Assembly (NCBI RefSeq): GCF_042453785.1
Contig: NC_091661.1
Coordinates: forward strand, 32,107,501-32,171,500
Origin: Malus domestica
Taxonomy: Eukaryota > Streptophyta > Magnoliopsida > Rosales > Rosaceae
Reading direction: 5' to 3'
Length of the DNA: 64,000 nucleotides
The translations under genes and the position numbers were made by a program. The notes beneath the pieces were generated by a model that was given only the letters and a program-made list of their open reading frames with translations, had not been told where the DNA came from and did no database searches. This document shows positions 43,481 through 54,605 of the stretch, piece after piece. Every line of letters starts with the position of its first letter. The stretch's first letter is position 1.

Positions 43481-46400
43481 ATGGCGTCGGATCCTGAGAA
43501 GCCCGCGCTCTCTTCTCTCGCAAAGGTTTCATTTTTCTGCCCTCAATTTTGATTATTTTGCACTTTTTGTAATTTCCTTCTCTCTTTGTGTTTATGGAAC
43601 AAATTACGAGTCGTTCAGCTGAATTAAAACAAATCTCAGAAGATTATTTGGATTTTATACTGTTTAATTCTGTTGGAAGAACAAAGCTTTAAGGCCTCGT
43701 TTGATAAAACTGAAAATTTGTATAATTTGGTTTTGTGAGTTGGGATTTTGTTACTTTTGGTATTGGTGTTTTATTAAAGATTAGTTCAATTCCAGTTTGA
43801 TGCCTGACAAGGTGTAGGAAAATGACAAGGATTTTGTCTTCTTCATCGTCACTAGTGTTCGATTCTACCTATGAAAGTTCTTGGTTCCTTTTACATTTTA
43901 ACATGTGTGTTCTGTTTGATTCCGTTGAGAATTAAGAACATTAACTTGTGTCGCTTGATAACAAAACCGGCTTGAGTTTGATTGTTTGTTTTAGATATCT
44001 GCCCCGTTCGGAGTTGTTAGCGCATTGCCATTTTTCAGGTGCGGAAGTCTTCAGGTGAAATCGGCGACACACAGGAGCCACTTCTTAATGGGGTTCACAA
44101 TTCAGAAAACTATTCTCTTATTGCCGCAATCCTACCGTGAGTATTTTTTCGGTTTTATCTGTTTTATTCTTCTGTTTAGACTGAAAATTTGACAGATAAT
44201 CACATTATTCTGGCTTTACACTGCTCCTTGATGATTTCAGATTTCTATTCCCAGCTCTCGGAGGACTACTATATGGCTATGATATTGGTGCAACGTCATG
44301 TGCTACAATCTCCGTAGAGGTATACATGAGCTATTAATCATAAAGCGCGTTCTTCGTACTTTATTTGTAACTGCTGATTCACTTAGAACATACTCAATGC
44401 AGTCGGCCACATTAAGCGGAGTATCATGGTACAACTTATCATCTGTGGAAATTGGTCTCATAGTAAGTTTATAAGTAATCTTCCTTGCTGTCACTGAAAA
44501 CTCTACGAATGTTTTTTCTTTTTAGTTATGCCAGCTCCTTGTGCATCTTTCTTTGGCTTCAGAGAAGATTAATGTATCTAATTGGTACCTGTTTCATTTG
44601 CAGACCAGTGGCTCATTATATGGGGCGTTGATTGGATCTTTGATGGCCTTTAACATTGCTGACTTCTTAGGTGGGGTTTTCACCTTTTTCTAATACATTC
44701 CAAATTATACAAGTAAAACTGATGAAGTCTTCCACTACTGATGAAGTTTGAATGGTTAATATGTATAAAGGAAGAAGGAGGGAGTTGATTTTGGCTGCTT
44801 TATTGTATCTTCTTGGAGCTCTAGTTACAGCAGTAGCACCCGACTTGCCTGTTATGGTGATTGGACGCTTGGTATATGGTATAGGAATTGGACTGGTAAT
44901 GAATAGAATGCTTTTTTTTTTTTTCAATGCAAAGCTATACTTAGCTCCTTCTATGAAACTGGAGATGTATAAATTTTCAATTTCTTCTCTTTTAGGCAAT
45001 GCATGCTGCTCCAATGTATATTGCTGAGACAGCTCCTAGTGCTATACGGGGTCGCCTAATATCGCTCAAAGAGTTCTTCATTGTACTTGGGATGGTTGTA
45101 AGTTCTTCTACATTCCATCTGAGAGTCTATGATTTTTTTTTTTTTCTGCCGTGATATGCAATGAAGCCAACTAAAAGCTGTCTTCAAGTTTGCTCCTCTT
45201 TTTTGTAGCTTATTCTTTAAAAGTTTTATCTTACTATTTTTTTGTATATTCACGAAGGCCAGCAAATCATAAGCACTTGAATTTTGTGCAGGCAGGTTAT
45301 GGAATTGGTAGCCTTTTAGTTGACATAGTAGCTGGTTGGCGCTATATGTATGGAGTTAGTGCCCCTTTGGCAATAATTATGGGTATTGGAATGTGGTGGC
45401 TACCAGCATCACCTAGATGGATCCTTCTGTGTGCCATACAGGGGAGAGGAAGTATGCATGAATTAAAAGAGACTGCAATCAGTTGCTTGTGCCGGCTTAG
45501 GGGTAGAGCCATTGGTGATTCAGCTCCTGAACAAGTAGATGAGATGCTGGCTGAGCTTGCTTATGTTGGTGAGGAGAAAGAAGCTACATTAGGGGAGATG
45601 TTTCATGGAAAATGCTTGAAGGCCCTTGTGATTGGTGGTGGATTAGTCTTGTTCCAACAGGTAGTTTCAGTTGGGAAAGGAATATGATATGATGTAATCT
45701 GTTGAAATCTTTGGCTTATACATAGCATCTCTATACTATGACAGATTACAGGGCAACCAAGTGTGCTGTACTATGCTGCATCGATTTTTCAGGTACCCTG
45801 CTAATTTAGATCTGGGGTACAGATTGGACATTGGTTGAAAAGATTATCCCTTACAAGGGTGTCGTAGGAAAATGTCTCTCACCATAACCCATATAATATA
45901 ATAGAGTGCAGGATTCTCTGAAGCGTCTGATGCAACACGGGTCTCAATTTTACTTGGCGCTTTCAAGGTATTTCCAAATGACATGCCATGCTATTTATCC
46001 GGACGTGGTTTAAAAACTTTTCTGTTTTTTGCCTGCTGAAAAGTGTTCATCTGTTTCCGTTGAAGAATTCGACTCTCTAAACACATATGTCTGACTCTTA
46101 TCTTTTTCTTGTAGTTGATAATGACTGGAGCAGCTGTTCTTCTTGTTGATAGACTCGGGAGAAGACCTCTACTACTAGGAGGTGTTACGGGGATGGTAAG
46201 GCTTCTTTTGGGTTGATGTTTTCATTTTTATTCACTTTTCGTATATTATAAGACTAGAACCAACTATCTTTGAGCGTTTGAGTACCATGAAGAATTTATG
46301 TACTTTGTTCATATGACAGGTCATCTCGTTATTCCTTTTGGGATCATATTACCTTTTCTTTGATAATGCACCGGTTGCGGCTGTAGTTGCTCTGCTGCTG

Positions 46401-46901
46401 TATGTTGGGTGTTATCAGGTAATCAGAAGTTGTATACCGTATATTTTGTTCTTTTTAGATAGGTTTTTAGTTCTGTAGTGTAACCCATGGAAACTTGTTG
46501 TGCAGATATCTTTTGGTCCCATTGGTTGGCTAATGATATCAGAAATATTCCCCTTACGGTTAAGGGGGCGAGGACTGAGTATAGCAGTGCTTGTGAATTT
46601 TGCTGCAAATGCGCTGGTGACATTTGCATTTTCTCCTCTAAAGGTACTTAAGATTACCGGCTGTGTTATTTCTTTTGGAATTTTGTTAATTAAATTGTCT
46701 TTGGGAATGTTCGTTCTTGTATCGTGTCGTGAGTGAGATAATTACGAATGTTGACGTTGATTGAAACAGGCATTGCTGGGAGCTGGAATATTGTTTTATG
46801 GATTTGGAGCAATAGCAGTGGCATCTCTAGTTTTCATTTTCTTCATCGTCCCAGAGACCAAGGGGCTTACTCTTGAGGAAATTGAGGCCAAGTGCCTTTA
46901 G
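43481..46901 (+). CDS. VGT1-like vacuolar sugar transporter, 501 aa, 14 exons
   Basis: This is a major-facilitator sugar/H+ antiporter of the vacuolar glucose transporter clade. Exons are 43481-43525, 44039-44136, 44241-44319, 44403-44462, 44604-44670, 44771-44895, 44996-45097, 45292-45660, 45745-45792, 45905-45967, 46115-46195, 46320-46418, 46506-46643 and 46770-46901; the total of 1,506 nt stays in phase. Family marks are ISVES-TLSGVSWYNLSS, DFLGRRRE, GRLVYGIGIGL, APMYIAETAPSAIRGR, FQQITGQPSVLYY, VDRLGRRPLL, GPIGWLMISEIFPLRLRGRG and the final VPETKGLTLEEIEAKCL, with 12 hydrophobic segments expected. The match to Arabidopsis VGT1 (At3g03090) runs the full length. The start of exon 10 is set by frame: the acceptor TAG at 45902-45904 fits, while the nearby GTGCAG does not. 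The paralogous D-xylose-proton symporter-like 2 name is the alternative. Confidence 0.95.
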
Positions 46902-47693
46902 GCCATCTGAACTTCTGGACTTCTGGACTCCTGGTGTTGCAAGTTGCAACCAAACATTAGTCATAAAAGTTGAGAAACCAATCTTCATCTATGTTATATA
47001 TTATAGTTCACCTAAATAGCATGTTGTATAAATAATATTATTGTAACATATACTAGCATATGCCCCTGCATTTTGCGTATGTTGACATTTTTTTTTTTTT
47101 GTTTTTTAAATGGGAAGTGTGTAATCATTTATAAAAATGAGAGAATTAATGGTGGTGGAAATTTGTTGCCAATGAGGAAGATACCTACTATGTTTGCATG
47201 GCTTTTTTTATTTTTTTTTATTTTTTTATTTTAAGGGACAATTTATGGCAAGCCACGGTTATGCATCCTTTTCGGAGATCGAAAAGAATCACAAAGGCAT
47301 TTCAGCCTTCATCTGGTCACAAATAGTGGGTTTCCTACTATGTTTACATGGCTCTGAGGGTGAAGTAAAAAGAGCAAAATTCATGCTGCATGTAATTATT
47401 AAACTGTCTATAATTTTTATTTTTCTTCAGTTTTAAAGAGAGGGTTATCACTTAGTACAACGGTTTGGTAGTATTTAAGAAATTTTTGGGTGTCCTTAGC
47501 AGCAACCAAATTTGAAACTTGTGTGGGCCCTGGGGTCAGCCCAAAAACCTTTTATTGTATTGGACTGGGCTTACTAAGAAGACCCGATCCACATCAGCCG
47601 TCGTAACTCGTACAACAACTTTGACAAAAAGTATATTTTCCTTTCAAGTTGAAGCAGTTGGCGGTGGCTAGGGTTTAGTGAGAGAGAGGAGAG
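46902..47693. other. Intergenic, with a truncated SINE near 47450
   Basis: The 3' region of the transporter gene comes first, then AT-rich DNA with long T runs. At 47450-47481, CACTTAGTACAACGGTTTGG matches the 5' end of the SINE family seen at 62933, but the match ends after about 30 bp. No gene is supported. Confidence 0.45.
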
Positions 47694-48594
47694 ATGGCGA
47701 AGTTCAATGAGGTGCAGAAGAGGAGGAGAGCGCAGAAAGCGGAGAAGAAGAGATCGGTTCACGGCGATCCAACCACCGGGAAGCTCCACAACAAGCCCCA
47801 ACCCCTCTCCATCTCCGGCAAGCGCAAGCGCAAGCTCTTGAAAAAATGGCGCCGAGTACGCTTTCCTCTCAATACTAATTTTAAATTTGTATTCGTTTTT
47901 GTTGCCCCTTGATTACTCACTCCGTCAAAATCTAACTTAATTACTGTATCTGTATGTATTTGTTGCTATAATTCGTTAATTTTTGTGTACAAAAAAAAAA
48001 AAATTGTTTTCAGGATCAGAACGAGGCTGTGAAGAAGGGACTTATAACTATGCAAGATGTCGAAATGGCTGCTGCCGATGCTGATGGTAACTCCTCCTCT
48101 CAATCTCTCCGTTGAATTTTTAATCTTTCGTCGACAATGTCTTACTTGATTTTCGGATTCATGCGCGACTATTGCTATTACATACTCAAGCTCCAAAATC
48201 ATGATTAATTAACTCGTTGTACACCAAATTAAACAACGCATTGTTAGTTAACTTGCTTCTGTTAAACTCAATGGAGTTTGTACCAAGAAGCTGACATAAG
48301 GTCCTTTGTTTGTAGAAGTAGAAGAATCTAGAGACACCAAGACTTCTTCTTCAAAGTTTCCCATGAAGAAGAAGAGTCTCAAGATCAAACAACTAAAAGG
48401 CAAAGGTAAGTTTTACTTTGATATTCTCGCTTCTCTTCCCTTCATACGTTGTTATGTTCGTTTTACCGTCGTGATCTTAGCGAGTGCTCATATTTTTCTG
48501 GTTTTCTTGATGGACAGGTAAGAAGAAAGGAAAATCTCCTAAGGCGGCTGCTGCTGCCACCCCCGAAGCTTCTGTGGATGCAATGCTAGAGTAG
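47694..48594 (+). CDS. Small basic plant-conserved protein, 133 aa, four exons
   Basis: Exons are 47694-47855, 48014-48086, 48316-48405 and 48518-48594, all GT-AG and in phase (402 nt). The N-terminal third is highly basic (MAKFNEVQKRRRAQKAEKK and KRKRKLLKKWRR), followed by an acidic/neutral middle (GLITMQDVEMAAADAD), a second Lys-rich segment (KKKSLKIKQLKGKGKKKGK) and an Ala-rich tail ending in DAMLE. I believe close relatives occur across plants as uncharacterised proteins. The charge pattern suggests a nuclear or nucleolar RNA- or ribosome-associated role, which is inference only. I know of no enzyme motif in it. The ATG follows a GA-rich leader typical of plant 5' UTRs. Confidence 0.8.
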
Positions 48595-50013
48595 ATTACT
48601 TGTGTCTAGCTTATGACACAACTTGTCAACGCTCTACTCAACCCCATCCCATTGTAATGCTTGTTTTTTTCTAATTGGAAATCGAATGAATTTTAGATCG
48701 AAACCTGCCACCTTGCTGCACTGTCCATTTCAAGCCAAAAGTTGTTGTTTACCAAGTTGGAACGGAATTTGTTGCACGATCAAATTCTCTGTTTCGATGA
48801 AATTCAGGTCTCGTATACTGGGCCTCGATTTACTGTAAATTACGACGACAGTAGACAAACCACCAAGAAAAGGAAAACAGGAGTACAAAAAGGTCACTGA
48901 ATCTTTGAAAAAAGACATCAAATTCTCCAACTATCGATTTCCCTCGCTAATCGAGAGCTAAACTAGACACTGAGTGCTGGAGGAGAGTTACGAAAGGCAG
49001 GCATAGGCCATTGGAGCTGTTTATCTCTTAAACATTCCACAACTAGGAAGTATTCTGCTGTATGTATTCTGCAATGACCGGAGAGCTCTTCACCAATTCC
49101 CATATCTCGGCAGAATTCTTCAGCCAGTCGCGTTCCGTCACAGTGGATCATGTACAAACTCTGGTTTCTATACAAACTTTGGTGTAACTTTCGGACTGAC
49201 CTCCTGGGAACTCATCTTTATTCTTTGATGGGATTACAAACAAAGGTGGATCCGTAAATTGTATTCGTTCGTACATCGATCAGTTTTTGTCGGTTACTGT
49301 TTGTATTTAATTTGAAATAAAAATATTTAAAATGATTTCTGATCACACGATATACGATGAACTGATATAATACACAGATCTCGGGGATTCTCACAAAGAG
49401 GATCCGTATTTAAAGTCCAAAATGAATATACTAGGATTTTTATAGAGCATAAAATATTTTAAAATGTTGATTGAATACCCATCAACTTTTATAAACTCAT
49501 TTAAATCATAAATACTCCTAACTGAATACACCCTAAAAAAATAACAAAACTGTTATATTTACCATCTATTTGTATTATATTATTAATCGAAATGAGATCT
49601 ACGTACATTGGTAAATCCTAACCTTATTAAAGAGATGATATAAATAAATAATAAATGTAACAACACTTTAAAAAAAACCATATTTACCTTACTAAAAAGA
49701 GGAAAAAGAAAGTAAATTACATATACAAGACTTCAGTCGTGGCATTTGGTTTGGCGAGCTTTATTAGGGCTCTCTAGGACTGGCACGACTGATTGATTTC
49801 ACCTTCTCCTTCTTCGCTATTGTAATCTTGAAAGAGGTTTGAAGAATCAAGATTCACAGAGACACCCATAAACTGCAAAGATCAGCTCGCCTAAATTGAT
49901 TTGAATTCAATTGGTTTCGCCCTGTAAATACAGATTAATACGGATTATTAATTAATTAATTCTCCGATTAATACCAGATTCCAGTGGTGTGGTGTGGTGT
50001 GGTTGGAATTAGG
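48595..50013. other. Intergenic with a MITE near 49228-49420
   Basis: The 3' UTR of the small basic protein comes first. About 49228-49420 is related to the 220-bp MITE at 28601-28820: it has GGATCCGTA at one end, GAGGATCCG at the other, and TTTGTATTTAATTTGAAATAAA inside. The stretch 49740-50013 is probably the DP promoter and 5' UTR. The minus-strand frame 48963-49175 shows no domain. Confidence 0.45.
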
Positions 50014-53000
50014 ATGGGGACAAGGTCCCAGCAGCAACCAGGACGAGAGCGAGCAGGGCAGGACGACGACGAAATGGCCGGGGGTCAGTCCGTGTCGATG
50101 AGCGGCAGCGTGGGCTCACCCTCCAGCCGCAGTGAGCAGACCATGGCCACGCCCGCCGGCGACAACAGTTTTCTTCGATTGAACCATCCCGACGTTCACG
50201 GCGATGACGCTGGCTCCCAAGGCGCCGTTGGGTCAGTCGCTTCCCTCCCTCCCTTTTCCTTCTGCTTCAGGTCTTATTAGGGCACAGTAACGAATTATTT
50301 TGTTTATTTCTGTGTAATTATAAATATATTCATACGCTGCTCATTTTCTTGTTTGTCTAATTTTATTGGCTTGTATATAGTTTTATTTGTTTACTACTTT
50401 CGTTTTGATTATTATTTGAGTCCTCTGAATCTGTGATTATTTGCATCCACTGCATACATTCGTAGAATATGCAGCCACATTGTTTAGTTTCGGAGTCCTG
50501 ATTTCGGCTCTCTCATCATCGATTAGATTGAGATAACTAGCGCTCTACTTTAGGCTAAATATATGGGAATGAAGAACCGAAATCAGGACGCTGAGTTGTG
50601 GACATGTTTGTAAAACATTTGTTTGACAATTGACATTGATTCATTTACAGCACTTGTTAAACTTTTTAGTTGCCCTAAATGATTATTGCTTTGAACAGTA
50701 GCAAGAAGAAGAAGCGAGGGCAACGAGCCGTGGCAGGTGATAAGAATGGAAGAGGACTACGCCAATTCAGCATGAAAGGTGCTTCATTGATCACTATCTT
50801 GTCTTATCTTATTTTCTCTTTACATCCTGTTTTGCCTTCCAAAAAGGTGGTTGAATTTAGCTGGCTATGAATTGCATTTAAGGGATGGACGTTGTTGTTA
50901 TTTTCATCCATGCTTATACTTCTTCTCCCCTGATTTTCTGATTCTGTGTTGCTCGTGTCCAGTGTGCGAGAAAGTGGAGAGCAAAGGAAGAACCACTTAT
51001 AATGAGGTTAGATGGTTTCAGTTTGACTGTTTGTGCATATTGTTCTTTTTCCTTTTGTGCCCTCTGAGTGCTCACTCCTGGTCCTATACAGCGAATGGAT
51101 TATGTATTATATCAGGGAGCATTTCTTTCCCTTCAGTACTTGTTTGTGTGTTTAAACTGGTAGGGTTCATGCATATCTTGATCTAATAGGTCACTGAAGT
51201 AGGTTATTCTAGCATCCATCAAATCAAGGATTGATAATTAACAAATTTGGATTTTTCTCATCAAACAACCATTTGACGTGTGTGGCTGCCTATTTGGTGC
51301 TAAAGAAAGTTGATTCGCAGGCTACTGACTCTAGTGTTTCTCCTCTAACTACTGAGGTGTTCCTTACTCCTTAGTCCTTAGTCATAGGTGAGTGAATGAC
51401 CTTGTTGTTACAGAGGGTGGTATAATCTCAGTGTCAGAGGTCAATTAAATTTCAACATCATCTGAAGCCATGCTGTGTAGTGGGAGTAATGTATCAAATG
51501 CTTTCTTGGGGAACAATGGTGCAAAAGTTGTTGGAGCAAAGGGACTCATTAGGCAATGTTGTTATCATTAATAGAGGGGTGCAATGTGATTTAAAATTGA
51601 CATAACAGATAATAGAGTTTTCTCAAGATCCGCATGTAAATAAGTTCTGCTCCTAAGAGTTTGAAGTGCATTCCAGGTTGCAGATGAACTTGTAGCGGAG
51701 TTTGCTGACCCTAGCAATGCTGTTACATCCCCCGATCAGGTTTGATAACTAAGCTGATACATCTGCAGTCGTCTGGGAAAAAAAGGGGAATGAATTTGCT
51801 AACTTTTTCCTTTCTTGGGTTCAAATTTATTTAGCAGCAACAAGATGATGAGAAGAACATCAGGCGAAGGGTATATGATGCCCTGAATGTTCTTATGGCA
51901 ATGGATATTATATCTAAAGATAAAAAAGAAATACAATGGAAGGGTTTGCCTCGTACAAGCCTGAATGATATTGAAGAACTGAAGGTCTGATTGCAGTCTA
52001 TCTTTTGTCTCTTGTATATTAAGTGGTTTATTGTCTGTTGACCGTTGTAGACCCAAGTTTGAGATTATAAAACTAGTTATACATGTATTAAATGTAGACC
52101 GAGCGCATGGGATTGAGGAATAGGATCGAAAAGAAATCTGCATATCTGCAAGAGCTGGAGGAACAAGTAATGAATAGCTATTGTCCATTATTTCATGCTT
52201 CATGACTTTGGCTCGGTTGAGGTTTTTATATGTGCTTGACTTGACGACTATAATTACTAATGTTCTGTGAAAACATGTCTGAATGATAGGATGCACTGAA
52301 CCATGTAGATCAGTGTCTGCACACACTTACTTCTTATCTCTTTTATCAGTACGTAGGTCTTCAAAATCTGATACAACGGAATGAGGAATTATACCACACT
52401 GGAGATGCGCCCAGTGGAGGCGTGGCATTACCTTTCATTCTTGTGCAGGCAAGTTTTCTTCTCAAGGTTTCCCTTGTTTCATGACCACATATTCTGAGAG
52501 TTAGTTTGGAAAGTAGTGCTTTTTTAGGTATGGTGCATGAAAACAAAATGGTTTGTATTTGATGGGTTGGTATAATTTGGTTGGTTGGTTGGTTGGTTTG
52601 GGATATGTGACATAACCTTCTGCTTGATACAAGATATACCATATTTTATACCAACTATAACTCTTCAATCCCGTTCTAAATAAGAACAAGCACATGATTC
52701 GCTTTACTTGACTAATTTGCTGTCAGAATCCTTTTTTACAAGTTTGTTGTTATCTGATTCTTGATTACTTCTGTTGTCACACACAGAATTCGGAACTTTC
52801 ACCTGGAGATATCAGAAGTGCCTTATATTATCGTTTGGCGTTTGAGTTTTCCCTATAGAGTCTGAGTTGCTTTATCATGCCTTGTACTTATTATTTATCC
52901 ATTTCTTTTATCCCTAGACTCGCCCTCATGCAACTGTTGAGGTGGAAATATCAGAAGATATGCAGCTGGTGCATTTTGACTTCAATAGGTAACTTTCATT

Positions 53001-53484
53001 CTTATATTGTTGCAAACAGAACGACATGATAGTTGGTAGTAACATGTATACACGATTGTCCGCTGGGGACATAAGTAGAGATAGTTAACACTAGTAGTAT
53101 GGCACTTGAGCCCGAAGCACTGTTAATGGGTCAACTCTGTCTCTGTGTAATAGCTCAATAAAAAGTTTTTTCAATCGTTAAAGTTTTGCACTCATCATTT
53201 CGTTATGTTTTGATTGTATATCGTCTTGTTTTTGCAGCACCCCATTTGAGCTCCATGATGATAATTATGTTTTGAAGGCAATGAATTTTTGTAATAGGCA
53301 GCAGAGTGATGATGCGACACAAAACTTAACAGTAGATGGAGGCGAAGGTTGTAGCATGTCAGGGATGTATCAGCCACAGATCCCTCTTGCTTCAATGAAC
53401 ACACCAGTTAGAGCACCGCCCATGTCACCGCCCCGTCCCGGAATACTGAAATCACGTGTCAAGCATGAGCACCATGGACAATAG
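50014..53484 (+). CDS. DPB: DP-type E2F dimerization partner (DPB-like), 345 aa, nine exons
   Basis: This is the DNA-binding partner that dimerises with E2F at the G1/S transition. Exons are 50014-50231, 50699-50778, 50963-51006, 51677-51739, 51838-51984, 52098-52166, 52350-52448, 52918-52988 and 53238-53484, 1,038 nt in phase. Residues about 90-175 are the winged-helix DNA-binding domain, with [20 protein letters not shown]. Residues 185-215 form the coiled-coil dimerisation region, followed by the marked DP segment [20 protein letters not shown]. The N-terminus ([18 protein letters not shown]) matches Arabidopsis DPB (At5g03415). I chose the ATG at 50014 because it opens the conserved frame; ATG 49984 is a weaker option. 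Intron 7 (52449-52917) starts GCAAGT, a consensus GC-AG donor. Intron 4 ends TAGCAG, a NAGNAG acceptor that could add one Gln. Confidence 0.95.
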
Positions 53485-54605
53485 TGTTAGCATATGTGTA
53501 TATTGTGGAGAGTAGTTTGCCGGAAGTGAATAGGTCATCCCGCACCCTCATGATTGTCGTTGGTAGATATTGCCATAAGTTGGATGTAGTTTAGGTTGCA
53601 AAGAAGCAGATGAGTCTTGGTTGGTTTGATATAACTCGGGAGGATGTTGGCTGTGGCAAATGAGTTGCTTTGCATTGCATGTCCAATATGTGCTATTGTA
53701 ATTTGTATCCCATTCTTTTGCCAGTTTTACTGTTTTTAGGCCTCCGTTCCGTCGTAGTAGAATTCAAAGTGGACTGTGTATGTTGTCTGATGAGAATTGT
53801 TCACCTACAAGATTAGAATGATACGATTGATTCGACAGTTTCTTCTGTACTGCGTCTTACATTTTCGCAAGTTATTGTTCATCGTTGGTCCTTCAGCGTT
53901 CGAATGCTTGGTTTCATTCATGATATGATGGTGTCCAGGTAATACGTACGACATGAACGTTCTGTGTCACACGCATCTACTTACATGGGATGGGATGTGC
54001 AAAGTCATGAATCGTCAACCTCAAGGGCATCAGAGAATGAATCAGGAAAATTAGAAATATCGTGAGAGAGATAGACAGAATGAATTGGGAAGATTAACAC
54101 ACATTTGAAATCAGAAATAAATATAATTTCACTTCTGAGTAAGTTACTAGGTTGAATTTCAATCCAACTTTGATTAATTGTTGTTTTGAGCCAATTCTAT
54201 TATGGTTTAACAATTAAGTGCATGACAGTCGAAGACCAAAACTTTAACAGTCATTCAGTACTATGGTTTGGTGTATTCTTCTTCACTTGTAAGTGAGATG
54301 TCTTAGATTAGAATCTTGTAAATCACAAATTCAATATTAAATTAAATTGTCTATAGTGTGGCAGCCGAACTCTCCCCTCCCCTGGTATAAAATATATTGT
54401 TTTTAGTCCAAAACTCGACATTCCAAAAAACAAAAAAAAAACTCTTAAGGATTGGTCTTAATTTAGGACGAATGGTCCAATTTCATTTTTTTAATGAATT
54501 AACTGATAATATTATTGTTATCCTCTCTACTCGACTCTCTAGTGTCTGTAGAGTGGAGTCGCGGCGGTGGTTTTTGTGGTGGCTTCTTTTCCCGCGGAAA
54601 AGGAA
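53485..54605. other. Intergenic with one SINE
   Basis: DP 3' UTR sequence leads into AT-rich DNA. The SINE at 54251-54410 is listed separately. The stretch 54410-54605 is probably the promoter and 5' leader of the PPR gene. Confidence 0.5.
54251..54410 (+). mobile_element. SINE copy (tRNA-derived), diverged
   Basis: The sequence aligns with 61991-62155 and 62933-63075. It has CATTCAGTACTATGGTTTGG at the 5' end, a decayed internal promoter (GTAAGTGAGATGTCTTAGAT...), and a tail with GTGTGGCAGCCGAACTC. The intact consensus in the other copies has an A-box-like GGTCTAGTGGTATTCC and a B-box-like GGTTCGATTCTCA, as in tRNA-derived SINEs. Confidence 0.65.

Noticed and set aside
44667-45014. Minus-strand 115-aa frame inside the transporter gene
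   Set aside because: It is antisense to exon 6 and intron sequence of the VGT1-like gene, with no domain of its own.
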